A stretch of 64,000 nucleotides of DNA from Trachythela sp. YZ-2020. Taxonomy: Eukaryota; Cnidaria; Anthozoa; Malacalcyonacea; Clavulariidae. This document shows, piece after piece, positions 24,501 through 34,150 of the stretch. A program made the position numbers and the translations under genes. Numbering within the stretch: the first letter of the stretch is position 1; every line of letters starts with the position of its first letter. The notes beneath the pieces are model-generated. The model searched no databases and had not been told where the DNA came from. It saw only the letters and a list, made by a program, of their open reading frames with translations. The stretch is from the NCBI GenBank assembly GCA_016169945.1, contig JADLSH010000153.1, positions 186,001-250,000 of the forward strand, in the 5' to 3' direction.

Positions 24501-27500
24501 TTAGAGCCATCGTTGAGTTGTGTCCTACTTTATATGCATATTGGTCAGAATCGATTGAATAAATATAACATCTGCAATCTCATTTTTATATATACATCTC
24601 TCAAATAGTCTCATTATGATGTCTGTTAGTGAGATAGGTCTCAGTTGAGAACTTGAGTTGGTGACATTTTCTTTTGGTATTGGAACTACATTTGCTCTCT
24701 TCCATACTTCAGGGACTTTTCCGACTTTCAGAGATACGTTAAATATTTCTGTTATAGCTGGAGCTAATTCAGCTGCGTATGTTTTCCAGAACCAATATGG
24801 TAGATCGTCCGGGCCAGATGATGAACGCTTCTGTTTTCTTAGGAAGTTATAGACAATATCAATAGAAAGAAACGGAATTCTAGTTCCTTCTGGAATTTCT
24901 AATAACTGAGAAGTTGAATAGTTAGGGTCAGTGTTAATAGTTTGAAAGTAGGCATTTATAACATTCGGATCAATCAGAGAGCTAACAGGTGTAGAATTTT
25001 TCTCTTTCCTGCCAGTAATGTTATTAACATTATTCCACCATTTCTTTGTTCCAGTTTTATGTTTTTGGTTCTCTTTTTCGACAGCATTAAGCTGATTGGC
25101 ACGAATTAGTGTGTTAATTTGATTTTGTAGACGAAAAGTAGATTCTTCATCACCTACGCCTACAGCTTTCTTCCTTTTTTTTAACAAATGTTTTACAAGA
25201 GGGGACATGAATAGTGGATCGCGAGACGATGTTCGGACTTTTATCAGTGGAAAATTGTTCTCGAATCTCGGCAAGAGACTTTCATAAAGTTGTTTAATCA
25301 TCTTATCAGGGTCTTGGTCATATTTTGTTATCTTGGACCAGTCCACATTCTCTAGTTCTCTTAGCATATTTAATTTTCTATGTTCTCTCACATCTCTAAA
25401 GAATGAGTTTGTTCTTTTTGCCTTTATAGTGTTTCTCGAGTATGCAATAATCATATTATGATCAGTTCTTACCAAGCTTTTCTTAACTTTTGTTTGCTTC
25501 CAGTAATGAGGAGCATTTGTGACAAAAACATCTAAGATATTGTTACCTCTTGTAGATGATTTAACCAACTGTGTAAAGATAATTGATTAAGTAAGTCGCG
25601 AATATTCAATCTGTTTATATCTCCAGTAATAATTATCTTCGTATTAGGGTTTTCTGATAATAAGTGCTCGCATGAGTCCATTAGGAATTCTATTAGATCG
25701 TCTGCATTATAATTATGGTCAGGAGGGTGGTATACAGCTGCAACATTAAAACTGGAGTTTTCAGTTGTAATTTTTACCCATAGGCATTCAAACGGATTAT
25801 CCATATTTGATATTTTTTTCATTCTCCAATCTTTTCTACAAAGGATTGCCACTCTCCGCCACGGGCACCTAACCTATCTTTTCTGTTGATGCAGAACTCA
25901 GGTGGGCAAATTAGAGAACTGGCTATAGTTGGATTTAGCCATGTTTCTGAAATACAGCAAACATCAATATTATTGCTCTTGAGTTCCGCATATAACGCGG
26001 GATAGGCATCAGGCTTCACTATTGATCTGGCATTCAACACCAAGCATTGTGGAATTTGTTTTGGTTTACTGGGTCCTTGTCTAGTAACATTTACACGACT
26101 TAGATTTCTATAAGAGTAGAGGGGTCTTTGTCTAGACGTTTTACATCTTCTAGACGAGATACGTTCTGGAATTACATTCTCCATTATACTAGAGTTGTAT
26201 AGTTTCCCACTAGGGTCTCTTTATTTTTCTGCAATGTATTTTGTCTCTTATCTACTTTTTGTTGCCATGGCTTACAGTATACAAATTCTGGCCAAAAAAA
26301 TTTTTCCAATGCAACCGAACTTGTGATTAATGGGATATGTATTTTAGCAGACATTGTCCCTTTACGTTTACTTTTGAAGGTAGACACTTTGGTAGGGGTT
26401 ATATTTCTTTCAACGAGATAGGAGTATATTTGGCTTTCTTTTACGCCTTCAGCAATACCGGATAAGAAAAGTTTCTTGTATTTCTTTCGTTTGCGCTCAA
26501 CTCCAATAAAGCCGTCTGGCACATCAGAGTGTATTAATCCCTCAGAATTTGGGGTATTTTCCTTTGTATTAGTAGCAAGCGACAATTCATCCTTTACAGA
26601 TCTTGTAGGTGTTTTAGAGGGGTTTCTTGAATCTAGATGTGATTTCGCAGCTTTTGCGTAGGAGGTTTTCATGTTATTATCACTCGCATCATAATTTAAT
26701 TCATTTAATGTGGAGATGTCTTCTTGATTGACGCTTATCTCTAAAGTTTTTTCTAAAGTGTTTTTATCTATCAAGGGAGTACATTCATCACTATTTGCAT
26801 ATTTCGATTCCATTGATTGTTCTGATTGTTCTATGACAATAGGATTGTTGGTGTTGATGGAATTTGCATATTCAGATTGCTCAATTTTTTCCTCTAGTGA
26901 TTTTTCCATATTATTTTGACTTAAATCGTCCGGAGTAAAAGGTTTTGCTTTTGCTTGAAATTCAGCAATTATAGAAGAGATCTGCGAAACAGAATTCGCC
27001 AAAAGTTGAATTGCTTCACCATTCAATAACTGACCAGATCTAAGACTCTCGATCTCATTCATATGATCACCAGGCGATATGCTCGAATGCGTTTGTGATG
27101 ATGGGTTAAACGATTCTTGTAGCATTGCTTCGCAAATTTTCGTTTTAACAGCTATTGATTGCTCACCTTTAAACAGCAACAAACCTTTAGTTTTTCGCCA
27201 TACAATACTTGAGTTGCCAAAAGTAAGGAGCTTCTTGTCCCCTCCAGGCTGTGTCCATTCTCCATCAAGGTTTAGGACTTCATTTGAAAATTTCTTGAGC
27301 GAGTCAAAATCGCTAGTCCAAGCAAGACTTAGGTTTTCAATAGACATATCGATTGCACATTCCACTTGATGTATACAGTTAATGTGTATGTTATTCTAAT
27401 ATTCTCGCTATTAGCAAAAATAGTTATATATATTTGAGGAGCTCAAAAGTTCGCGAATTTTTCATTTGTAATGACAGAGTCGACTCCTGACCGATGATGT

Positions 27501-30500
27501 AATACCGCTTTATGATAGCTCCAGAACAGTTTTGGATTTTCACGGAAAGAACCCACGATTTTATTGAGGTAATCACGATGTTTATGCCTGACAAGGATTT
27601 TGATGTCATTACTTAGAGATCTAAGTTTACGTTTGCGTTGATCAGTTCTAATTTCGCGGTATTTATTGAGAGCTCGATATTTCTTGCGCAGGAGGTGCCT
27701 GATTTCTCCGTCAATCCATGGAGGAGAGTTTGTGTCTTTTATAACTTTAACAGGCACACATTTATCTACTGCAGCTAAAAATAATGCTTTCCACCGAAAC
27801 CAGTAGAGATCACCATCATCAGAGAAGGACATGTCTAATGCGTTAAGCTGCAGACGGTTACGAAGGGCCTCGAAATCTGCTCTCTTGTAGTTGTACACTT
27901 TACGTTGCACACGCTTTGCTCGCTTGAACTTCAGCCGTATAGAGAAATCTACTAGGTAGTGATCAGAGGGGAAATTACTTTCCGCTGGAGTGGAAGTGGA
28001 GACGTGGTCGATAACTTCAGGACAGTTGGAGAGAAGCAAGTCGAGTTTGTTTCCTGCTATATGAGTAGGACCTTTAATTAATTGAGTGAGGAAGTTATCT
28101 TTTGTTATGACGCAGAATTCATTGTCCTCCTGAGACCCACCGATGTTAGTAGGGGCGGATTCATCAGGTGACCAAGTTAGAGAGGGAAGGTTAAAGTCAC
28201 CAACAACTACGATACACGCTGATTCAGGAGTTCCTTGTAGAGACAAATTAAGCTTGTGCAAGTCTTCTGGTCCAGGTTCGGGATGGTAAACAGTATAGAG
28301 AATAACTGACTTACTGTTATCCTTAATCAGCTCAACAACAGCAAGTTCAACATTGTCTCTCTCAAGGTCTTGTCGATGAGTGGACCTAATGTCAGACTTC
28401 ACAGCAATTAAAACGCCTCCACAAGTCTTTCCAACCCTGTCTTTGCGATAAATGTTATAGCCAGTAAGGATTTCTGATGACATAACTGAGTCGTTCAACC
28501 AGGTTTCACATTACACAGACAACGTCATAACAATTACTGTAGACCAGCTGCTGTATTAGTGTTATTTTACAAATTTTGTTGGAAGGGTTTTCTTCAAGGG
28601 GAACGAAAGCTTTAATACTACGTGCGTTCATATAGAGGACATTTAAACCGCCGAGATAAGTAGGTGAGTTGTTATTAACGTGAGCGGGACCGGGGTTAGT
28701 AGCAATGTCGCCAGCTAACAAGATCGAGATAAGCACGTGATTTGAGACGTTGGCGATTCGTCAATCCATACCATAGCGATAGTATTTTGGTAGGTTAAAA
28801 CTTCTCAACTTTGTATCTCGGGTAGAAAACCAGACAAAACATAGTTTATGAGGCAGTCGTGCTAGTTCGGAGCTAATTGCTATATTACCTAGAGGCAGAC
28901 TAGTATCAGGTTGACAAAGAGTCGGAGACGGCTTTAATTTTAGACACAGACTGAAAATTGTTAGTATAATTACAAAACTCTGAACTGTTCCCATTGCTGT
29001 GATGCTAGGCATATTGGGTATCTCAGACAAAACAAAGAAGTTGATAGTTCTTTGCTTGATATATAACATGCATATGTAGTGGAGAATGATCAGGCGATAA
29101 TACCAGATAGGAAGTTGAATATCACGAAATATCACGTTACAGATTACAGTTCACGCCGTAAATTATTTGACGTCGTAGATTATTTGACGAAATACTTTAG
29201 TCTTTACGGATCGGGAAATCAACAAAATAAGACTAGAGTATAAAATGACGCAAGATGTACTATTATGACGAATAATTGACGTTCCAAGACCTGAACACAA
29301 ACTTCATAACCATAAGACACGAGACACGTACTAATATAGTTGTTGCCACGGTAACTCGAGTTGTTGCCACGTTTTGAGGCTCTCGACAAAATTTTGACTG
29401 TATTTCTGGAATCAATGGGCTTTAATCTCTCAACCGATACGTTTTAACAAGCAAGAATAGTATAAACATGTTTTTTGGCAGGATTTTCAAAGGTACTTAT
29501 GGAAACAAATACAGATCACATAAGCAGTATCGCCGTTTTTATGTATCAGCGCGAAGTTTTATATCCATATTACTTTGCTTAATGGATTAAGAAAGCTTCA
29601 AACTACCGCTTAAGGATAGTCTCGTTTTGAGCCTCTGCTAGATTTTTTACAATCTTAAGTTGAGTTTTCTTTATATTTTTCGCAAAATGGCGATGCGAAA
29701 TCTCACAGGTTTTGACAATAAGAAAACTATTTCAGTAATTTTTGTATAGAAAAATGTGTTGAAAAATTAAATTCAAACCCACCGTAAGTTAACTTTTTAA
29801 TTTTATCTGTTCGCGGAGCCAAAACAACTAGCATCTTCGAACAAAGTAAAATTTCGCTCATGTTTCGTCGTAGAATAATACCATTATAATTATCTGATTT
29901 CAGTCCAATTATTTCTTTCTTCCTGTTTATTTTGTCATAAACTTTGTAGAAAGGTATTTTAATACTGAATAATCTACTGTTTTCTGGCCAAAAAGACATT
30001 AATCGAAAACTTGATTTTGCTCAGTTTAACCATAGACTATCCAGAAGACAGGGACTGGAAACGCTGGGCAAAGCGCTAATGTTGCTGACGCGACATCCGT
30101 GATGCGCTTTTATCACGTAGCAGTTATCAGTTGCCACGGCAACCAGCCTTAATCAGAACAAAAAAAAATGTGAATCCTTTGGTAATTTGGCTTATTTAAA
30201 TCCAAGTACATCTCATTAATATTTATTTTCTTTATGTGCCCTTAAGCACAGAGTTATTGCCAAGGTAATTGCGTTTTTATTTTTCCATTTTGACTATAAA
30301 TATTAATCATAATTCCAGTTTTGTCGTAGCATGTACATCAAAATGGCGCACGTAAAAAGCATCCGTACATAAGTAGTTTCCTTTCAAACCCTGGAACTTG
30401 ACGAGAAGGCTATCACTTGTCTTTTACAACATATATTTATCATCTCATATGCAATGTTAATGCAAATAGGGTAGTTACAACTTTGTGCGATATGCCAATC

Positions 30501-32058
30501 TTGTACAAACGAGGTTTTTTGACTCTTCTGTTTACACGACTACGAGAGGATCGCAATTTATGTTGTCCTCACTTCAAACCCTGTAACTTCACTTTATATA
30601 TATTTCAGGACTTCACATTTACATATTTTAAACAAGAATAAAACTGTCGATGCAACTATCGACTTTTCAAACTTTTTGATGGTTTAACAAAGCTAAAAAA
30701 CACTATTGAATGCGTGCGTTCCCTTTTTGACTACAAAAATGTCGCCATTGTTGTTGTTAGTGTATGCACCTACTTCAAACCCTGTAACTTCAATTCAAAT
30801 AAATTTCAAGACTTGTCATTTACATATTTTAAACAAGAATAGAAATGACGATGCAACTATCGCTTTTTCAAAGTTCTCTTGGATTTAATAAAGCAAAAAA
30901 TCACCTTTGAATGCATGCGTATTATTTTGAACTACAAAATAGGCGCCTTCGTTGTTGTTTCTGTACACACTTACTTCAAACCCTGTAACTTAATTTTAAA
31001 TATATTTCAGGGTTTCTCATCTATATATATTGAACAAAAATAGAAATGTGAATGCAGCTATCGCTATTTCAAACTTCTCCTGGGTCTAACAAAACAAAAA
31101 ATCACTTTCGAGTGCATGCGTATTATTTTGAAATACAAAAAGCTCGCCATTGTTGTTCTTTCTGTACACACCTACTTCAAACCCTGTAACTTCACTTTAA
31201 GTATATTTCAGGGTTTCTTATCTATATATAATGAACAAAAATATAAATGTCAATGCAGTTATCGCTTTTTTAAACTTCTATTGGCTTTAACAAAGCAAAA
31301 AATCACCTTTGTGTGCATGCGTATTATTTTGAACTAAAAAAAATAGCCATTGTTGTTGTCGCTGTACACACCTACTTCAAACCCTGTAACTTTACTTTGA
31401 ATATATTTCAGGGTTTTCTATTTATATATATTGACCAAAAATATAAATGTCAATGCAGCTATCGCCTTTTCAAAGTTCTATTGGGATTACCAAAGCCAAA
31501 AATTACCTTTGAATGCATGCGTATTATTTCGAACTACAAAAACACTCGCCATTGACATTGTTGTTCTACATGCCGTATCACAGACAGCACGCGCAAGACA
31601 ATGGCGTTTCCAGTCCCTGTCTTCTGGATAGTCTATGGTTTAACTGACAAATTTTGAAAGAATGTTTTGCGTGCGCCCGCAGTTTGTTGACCAGCGCTGG
31701 AAAAATTCCCATCAGTTCGTCACCCCTACTTTTCACTACGATTAGTGCATACGTACAGGACTTCGCTAAGGGATTTCTCGTAGTTCATGATGTTAATAAA
31801 CGTTGAATGAAGCAGTTTTCAATATCGCGCGAAAGATAAACAAATATTCGTTTTCTGCCCAGCAAAGCACTGCATTGCTCGAAGATGTTCATCCTTGGCC
31901 GAGTTGCCCGAGAGAACTCTTCGCCCCTTATCTCCCTGTCATCCATTGCCATGTGTGTTTTCGTTGATGTATGAACTGCTTACCTTTTTGCTTTAGAACA
32001 ATGGCAAACTGATCACTTTGGAAATAATACTTGGTCCTTGATATCGGTCGCGTTGAAT
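20998..32058 (-). CDS. Last two exons of an unrecognised gene across a 10.8 kb intron
   Basis: The terminal exon (20998-21227) follows the acceptor GCATGCTCAG and encodes 75 residues plus TGA. It has strongly protein-like composition: KIPTFWDDEERFPRFTAIYS, then SLRIRLFLDSLNDFLYEN, ending CCFNEKMPS. A probable preceding exon (31984-32058) has the acceptor TAATTTAG and a strong donor AAAAAG|GTAAGC, ending in phase 1, which is exactly the phase the terminal exon needs. It encodes RTKYYFQSDQFAIVLKQK. The intron contains nested retrotransposons and other repeats at 21.5-31.6 kb. I recognise no family. The terminal exon is the secure part; the link to the upstream exon rests on phase and splice sites only. 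The 5' exons were not found. Confidence 0.5.
21775..23803 (-). pseudogene. Reverse transcriptase half of the split non-LTR element
   Basis: The frame is broken into pieces at 23197-23803, 22667-23118, 22272-22730 and 21775-22014. The first carries fingers and palm motif A, the second YADD and thumb, the third the connection domain (SKANRMLGLLKRTC, VQRRATRWILRT), and the last, beyond the SINE, the end of the tail (FFNRIVKPWN, ending DCPCHRT). Part of the RT between motif A and motif B (about 23118-23197) is disrupted. The product would have copied the element RNA at a nicked chromosomal target. Confidence 0.8.
22085..22372 (-). mobile_element. tRNA-derived SINE inside the RT gene
   Basis: Read on the minus strand it starts GGGTGGCGGAAGCGGTTAGC (A-box-like GCGGTTAGCGCGC). 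A B-box-like AGGTCGAGGTCAC follows, then a body with TCTCCTGTGCTTCGAGGG and CCGGTTTCCTCCC, and an A-rich tail at about 22072-22100. It splits the C-terminal tail of the retrotransposon at 21.5-29.1 kb. The same family recurs at 34745-35027. Confidence 0.8.
23923..26184 (-). pseudogene. ORF2 of the nested element: endonuclease-reverse transcriptase
   Basis: The start ATG (26182-26184) overlaps the ORF1 stop as TAATG. The reading continues through three frames: 25819-26184 (endonuclease N-terminus, VLNARSIVKPDAY, SETWLNP), 25532-25852 (IIITGDINRLN), 24525-25568 (RTDHNMI endonuclease motif, linker, RT fingers RANVVPIPKE, LRPISLT) and 23923-24510 (FDFSKAFDSV, GVPQGTVLGPILF, FADDITIEV). Frame changes near 25830, 25550 and 24520 disrupt it. 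All expected catalytic motifs can be read, so decay is recent or modest. The protein would nick the target and reverse transcribe the element RNA. Confidence 0.85.
26184..27365 (-). CDS. ORF1 protein of the nested non-LTR element
   Basis: This is an intact 393-codon frame. The N-terminal third (MECAIDMSIENLSLAW, DGEWTQPGGDKKLLTFGNSS) is followed by an acidic, Ser/Asn/Gln-rich middle (NNMEKSLEEKIEQSEYANSI, about residues 150-240). The C-terminal basic segment (GVERKRKKYKKLFLSGIAEG, then SYLVERNITPTKVSTFKSKR) has the look of an RRM-type RNA-binding fold. No CCHC knuckle is visible. ORF1 proteins of this kind package element RNA. The stop TAA shares its last A with the ATG of ORF2, which suggests coupled termination-reinitiation. 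It is the only fully open gene of the nested element. Confidence 0.8.
   Translation of the reverse strand: MECAIDMSIENLSLAWTSDFDSLKKFSNEVLNLDGEWTQPGGDKKLLTFGNSSIVWRKTKGLLLFKGEQSIAVKTKICEAMLQESFNPSSQTHSSISPGDHMNEIESLRSGQLLNGEAIQLLANSVSQISSIIAEFQAKAKPFTPDDLSQNNMEKSLEEKIEQSEYANSINTNNPIVIEQSEQSMESKYANSDECTPLIDKNTLEKTLEISVNQEDISTLNELNYDASDNNMKTSYAKAAKSHLDSRNPSKTPTRSVKDELSLATNTKENTPNSEGLIHSDVPDGFIGVERKRKKYKKLFLSGIAEGVKESQIYSYLVERNITPTKVSTFKSKRKGTMSAKIHIPLITSSVALEKFFWPEFVYCKPWQQKVDKRQNTLQKNKETLVGNYTTLV
27443..29135 (-). pseudogene. Endonuclease half of the split element, with 2A-like motif
   Basis: It is read from an ATG at 29135 or a later one (near MGTVQSF). The start holds a hydrophobic stretch (VQSFVIILTIFSLCL) about 45-60 residues from the upstream ATG. 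After an in-frame TGA (28761-28763) the same frame continues to ILLAGDIATNPGP, a 2A-like ribosome-skipping motif. The endonuclease follows (NVLYMNARSIK; then, after a frameshift near 28500, GYNIYRKDR, GDFNLP, SDHYLVDF) and the linker (PPWIDGEIRHLLRKKY). The last residues (NEKFANF) are read from the inserted element, not from this gene. Confidence 0.8.
29141..30024. other. No gene seen; 5' flank of the split retrotransposon
   Basis: It contains short repeated pieces (TTATTTGACG twice, GTTGTTGCCACG twice near 29340-29372). The first part may be the 5' UTR of the split element. A minus-strand frame at 29727-29999 has no recognisable motif and AT-driven composition. Confidence 0.4.
30030..31638. 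mobile_element. TIR element filled with about 200-bp tandem repeats
   Basis: The termini CCATAGACTATCCAGAAGAC and GTCTTCTGGATAGTCTATGG are perfect inverted repeats (arms about 36 bp, extending to GGGACTGGAAACGC). Both flanks read TTTAA, so a TTTAA or TTAA-like target duplication is likely. The interior from about 30570 to 31560 is five diverged tandem units of 197-207 bp, each beginning TTCAAACCCTGTAACTT and ending GCATGCGTATTATTT. The open frames across it repeat with the unit and are not genes. Confidence 0.8.
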
Positions 32059-32414
32059 CTAAATTATTAAGGAATATGGAACAATACAACTTGTGGTTGT
32101 TTTGAACTCCGGTAATTCAGGCGGCCGGAAAGAAAAATTGAGTGGAATAAGCCGTTTGATGGAAAAGGTGTTCCCCTTTTCCGATTGGAACATTTTATAC
32201 GTTCGACTATGTTATATTTTCACATTTTTAATGCTTTTTAAACCAGGTCCTGGCTAATAATGAGCAATTTTTAATTTTTTTTCGAGATGTGAGACTCTGT
32301 TTCGAATACATGGACGGCGAATATCCGAAGGAGATTTTCTAATAAAAAATTTGCGCTCCGTTCGCACGATTTCAAACCAGATGATGGGTTTTTCATGTAA
32401 GTTGTAAAATACCT

Positions 32415-33206
32415 GGGGCCGGTTGTATAAAACTCTTAACTACGTTTTAACTACCCATTTTCTAGTTAAATGGTAGTTAACTTTAACCACGTAGTTAAGT
32501 CGGTTGTATAAAAACCTAGTTAGCGTTAACTGCAGTTAAAAAGTAGTTAAAGTTAACTATGCTCAAGGGCATAGTTAACTTCCCAAAGCGTAGTTAAATA
32601 TGGCGTTTTGTAGGAGTGATGAACTTTAATCAGTCAAAAAATACTAAAAGCAACGCTTACCGAGGGTTTTCAATCATCATCATCCCTAGAAAGGTTTTTC
32701 TGATACTCGTGAGCTTTTAAAACGCTATAATTTTGGTCTTTTCGACGAAAACGGAATATATTTTTTGCATAGGAAGATTTATCGATGACGAGAGGCAACC
32801 CATAACAAAGAAAAACAATGTCGTTTTTACCAAAGAACTGCAGTTTGATTTCATGGTAAATACGCCTTTTTCGTAGACTTTATTGGTCTTTATGTCTTGT
32901 TTTCTTGCATATTTTTCAATATTTTGAATCAAAATACCGCCATTTTTGGTAAATATGAGTCCGCAGTCGTTTTCAAAATGCTTGTCAGCGGTTGCTAATC
33001 AGCGCTTACTTTGTGTTATTTCATGTTTAATCACCCCACGCGAACCCCACGCGCAGTTAACTGTGTGATTAGTTAACTACCCGACTAACTACGTTTTGTG
33101 CAACGCAGTTAAGTCATGTAGTTAACTAATTATAGTTAAGGATTTAACTACGGTAGTTAAGGCTAACTATAGTTAACTTTAACTACATTTTTATACAACC
33201 GGCCCC
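32415..33206 (+). mobile_element. GGGGCCGGTTGTATAAAA TIR element, copy 1
   Basis: It begins GGGGCCGGTTGTATAAAACT and ends TTTTATACAACCGGCCCC. The outer 200 bp on each side are dense in TAGTTAA/TTAACTA motifs. A frame of about 70-84 codons in the middle is shared with the inverted copy at 33354-34148. The TIRs and size suit a non-autonomous cut-and-paste element. Confidence 0.8.
32717..32932 (-). CDS. Small conserved ORF of the GGGGCCGG element, copy 1
   Basis: 71 codons beginning at MIQNIEKYARKQDIKTNKVY. The first 42 or so residues are the same as in the ORF at 33584-33838 of the inverted copy, after which the two diverge by a frame change. No known domain is recognised. It may be a remnant of an accessory transposon protein. 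Confidence 0.35.
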   Translation of the reverse strand: MIQNIEKYARKQDIKTNKVYEKGVFTMKSNCSSLVKTTLFFFVMGCLSSSINLPMQKIYSVFVEKTKIIAF

Positions 33207-33353
33207 TGTACGTGCCGATATTGAGCATGCCCGATTAGTATTCAATTATAGATAAGATGCTCTCTGATATTTTAGGAAGCTTTCAACTACCCGGCACTGT
33301 AGTCTTCAACAAATTGACGGTTATTGAAAAAGTAGTCTATATTATAAACTTCA

Positions 33354-34148
33354 GGGGCCGGTTGTATAAAAATGTAGTTAAAGTTAACTATAGTTAGCGT
33401 TAACTACCGTAGTTAAATCCTTAACTATAATTAGTTAACTACATGATTTAACTGCGTTGCACAAGACGTAGTTAGTCGGGTAGTTAACTAATCACACAGT
33501 TAACTGCGCGTGGGGTTCGCGTGGGGTGATTAAACATGAAATAACACAAAGTAAGCGCTCATTAGCAACCGCTGACAAGCATTTTGAAACCGACTGCGGA
33601 CTCATATTTACAAAAAAATGGCGGTATTTTGATTCAAAATATTGAAAAATATGCAAGAAAACAAGATATAAAGACCAATAAAGTCTACGAAAAAGGCGTA
33701 TTTACCATGAAAGTCAAACTGCAGTTCTTTGTTAAAAACGACATTGTTTTTCTTTGTTATGGGTTGCCTCTCGTCATCGATAAATCTTCCTATGCAAAAA
33801 AATATATTCCGTTTTCGTCGAAAAGACCAAAATTATAGCGTTTTAGAAGCTCACGAGTATCAGAGAAACCTTTCTGGGGAAGATGACGATTGAAAACCCT
33901 CGGTAAGCGTTGCTTTTAGTATTATCTTACTGATTAAAGTTCATCACTCCTACAAAACGCCATATTTGACTACGTTTTGGGAAGTTAACGACACCCTAGA
34001 GCATAGTTAACTTTAACTACGTTTTAACTGCAGTTTACGCTAACTACATTTTTATACAACCGACTTAACTATGTGGTTAAAGTTAACAACTATTTAACTA
34101 CAAAACGGGTAGTTAAAAAGTAGTTAAGAGTTTTATACAACCGGCCCC
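33354..34148 (-). mobile_element. GGGGCCGGTTGTATAAAA TIR element, copy 2, inverted
   Basis: This is the same element as 32415-33206 in the opposite orientation, with a 147-bp spacer between them. Together they form a palindrome of about 1.73 kb. The size (795 against 792 bp) and close similarity over the full length point to a recent common source. Confidence 0.8.
33584..33838 (+). CDS. Small conserved ORF of the GGGGCCGG element, copy 2
   Basis: 84 codons, MKPTADSYLQKNGGILIQNI to the stop, with YARKQDIKTNKVYEKGVFTM in the middle and VKNDIVFLCYGLPLVIDKSS near the end. The frame is longer here than in copy 1, and the differences suggest copy 1 has a frameshift after VFTMK. The function is unknown. 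Confidence 0.4.
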   Translation: MKPTADSYLQKNGGILIQNIEKYARKQDIKTNKVYEKGVFTMKVKLQFFVKNDIVFLCYGLPLVIDKSSYAKKYIPFSSKRPKL

Positions 34149-34150
34149 AG

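Larger units (their letters stand above)
23804..27459 (-). mobile_element. Full-length 3.66 kb two-ORF non-LTR retrotransposon
   Basis: This element is inserted into the CR1-like element that flanks it on both sides. From its 5' end (about 27459) come a short leader, ORF1 (26184-27365), ORF2 (endonuclease-RT, 23923-26184, frameshifted), and a 3' end with a (TAA)n run at about 23804-23830. The host junctions both read ATTAC, so the target duplication cannot be separated from the (ATT)n tail. It belongs to the Jockey/CR1 superfamily by RT motifs. The RT is most unlike the other copies in the window, with FADDITIEVPG at the catalytic box. Confidence 0.85.
21545..29140 (-). mobile_element. CR1/Jockey-like non-LTR element, split by a nested insertion
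   Basis: This is one element in two blocks: 27460-29140 (N-terminus, endonuclease) and 21545-23803 (RT, tail, 3' end). Joining the blocks across the insertion restores an uninterrupted reading frame (VDSVIT then HNGQSAK), so both came from one copy. The 3' end is a (TTTA)n run at 21545-21582. The 5' part carries a hydrophobic N-terminus and a 2A-like GDIATNPGP motif. Endonuclease residues are seen as VVGDFNLP and SDHYLVDF; RT as LDSSKASGPDGIP, NYRPISLLSI, FDFAKAFDSVDH, GVPQGSLVGPLLF (read as MPQGS) and YADDTKLYH. A SINE interrupts the C-terminal tail. Several frameshifts and an in-frame TGA make it inactive. Confidence 0.85.

Noticed and set aside
29727..29999. 90-codon minus-strand ORF
   Set aside because: AT-driven composition (Ile/Lys/Phe), no motif, no splice sites; more likely chance.
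30417..31631. Series of plus-strand ORFs of 60-80 codons
   Set aside because: They recur with the 200-bp tandem unit, so they are by-products of the satellite, not genes.
32100..32185. Short minus-strand frame MFQSEKGNTFSIKRLIPLNF upstream of exon 31984-32058
   Set aside because: Joining it to the next exon would need an intron of about 32 nt with a weak donor, too short to be credible.
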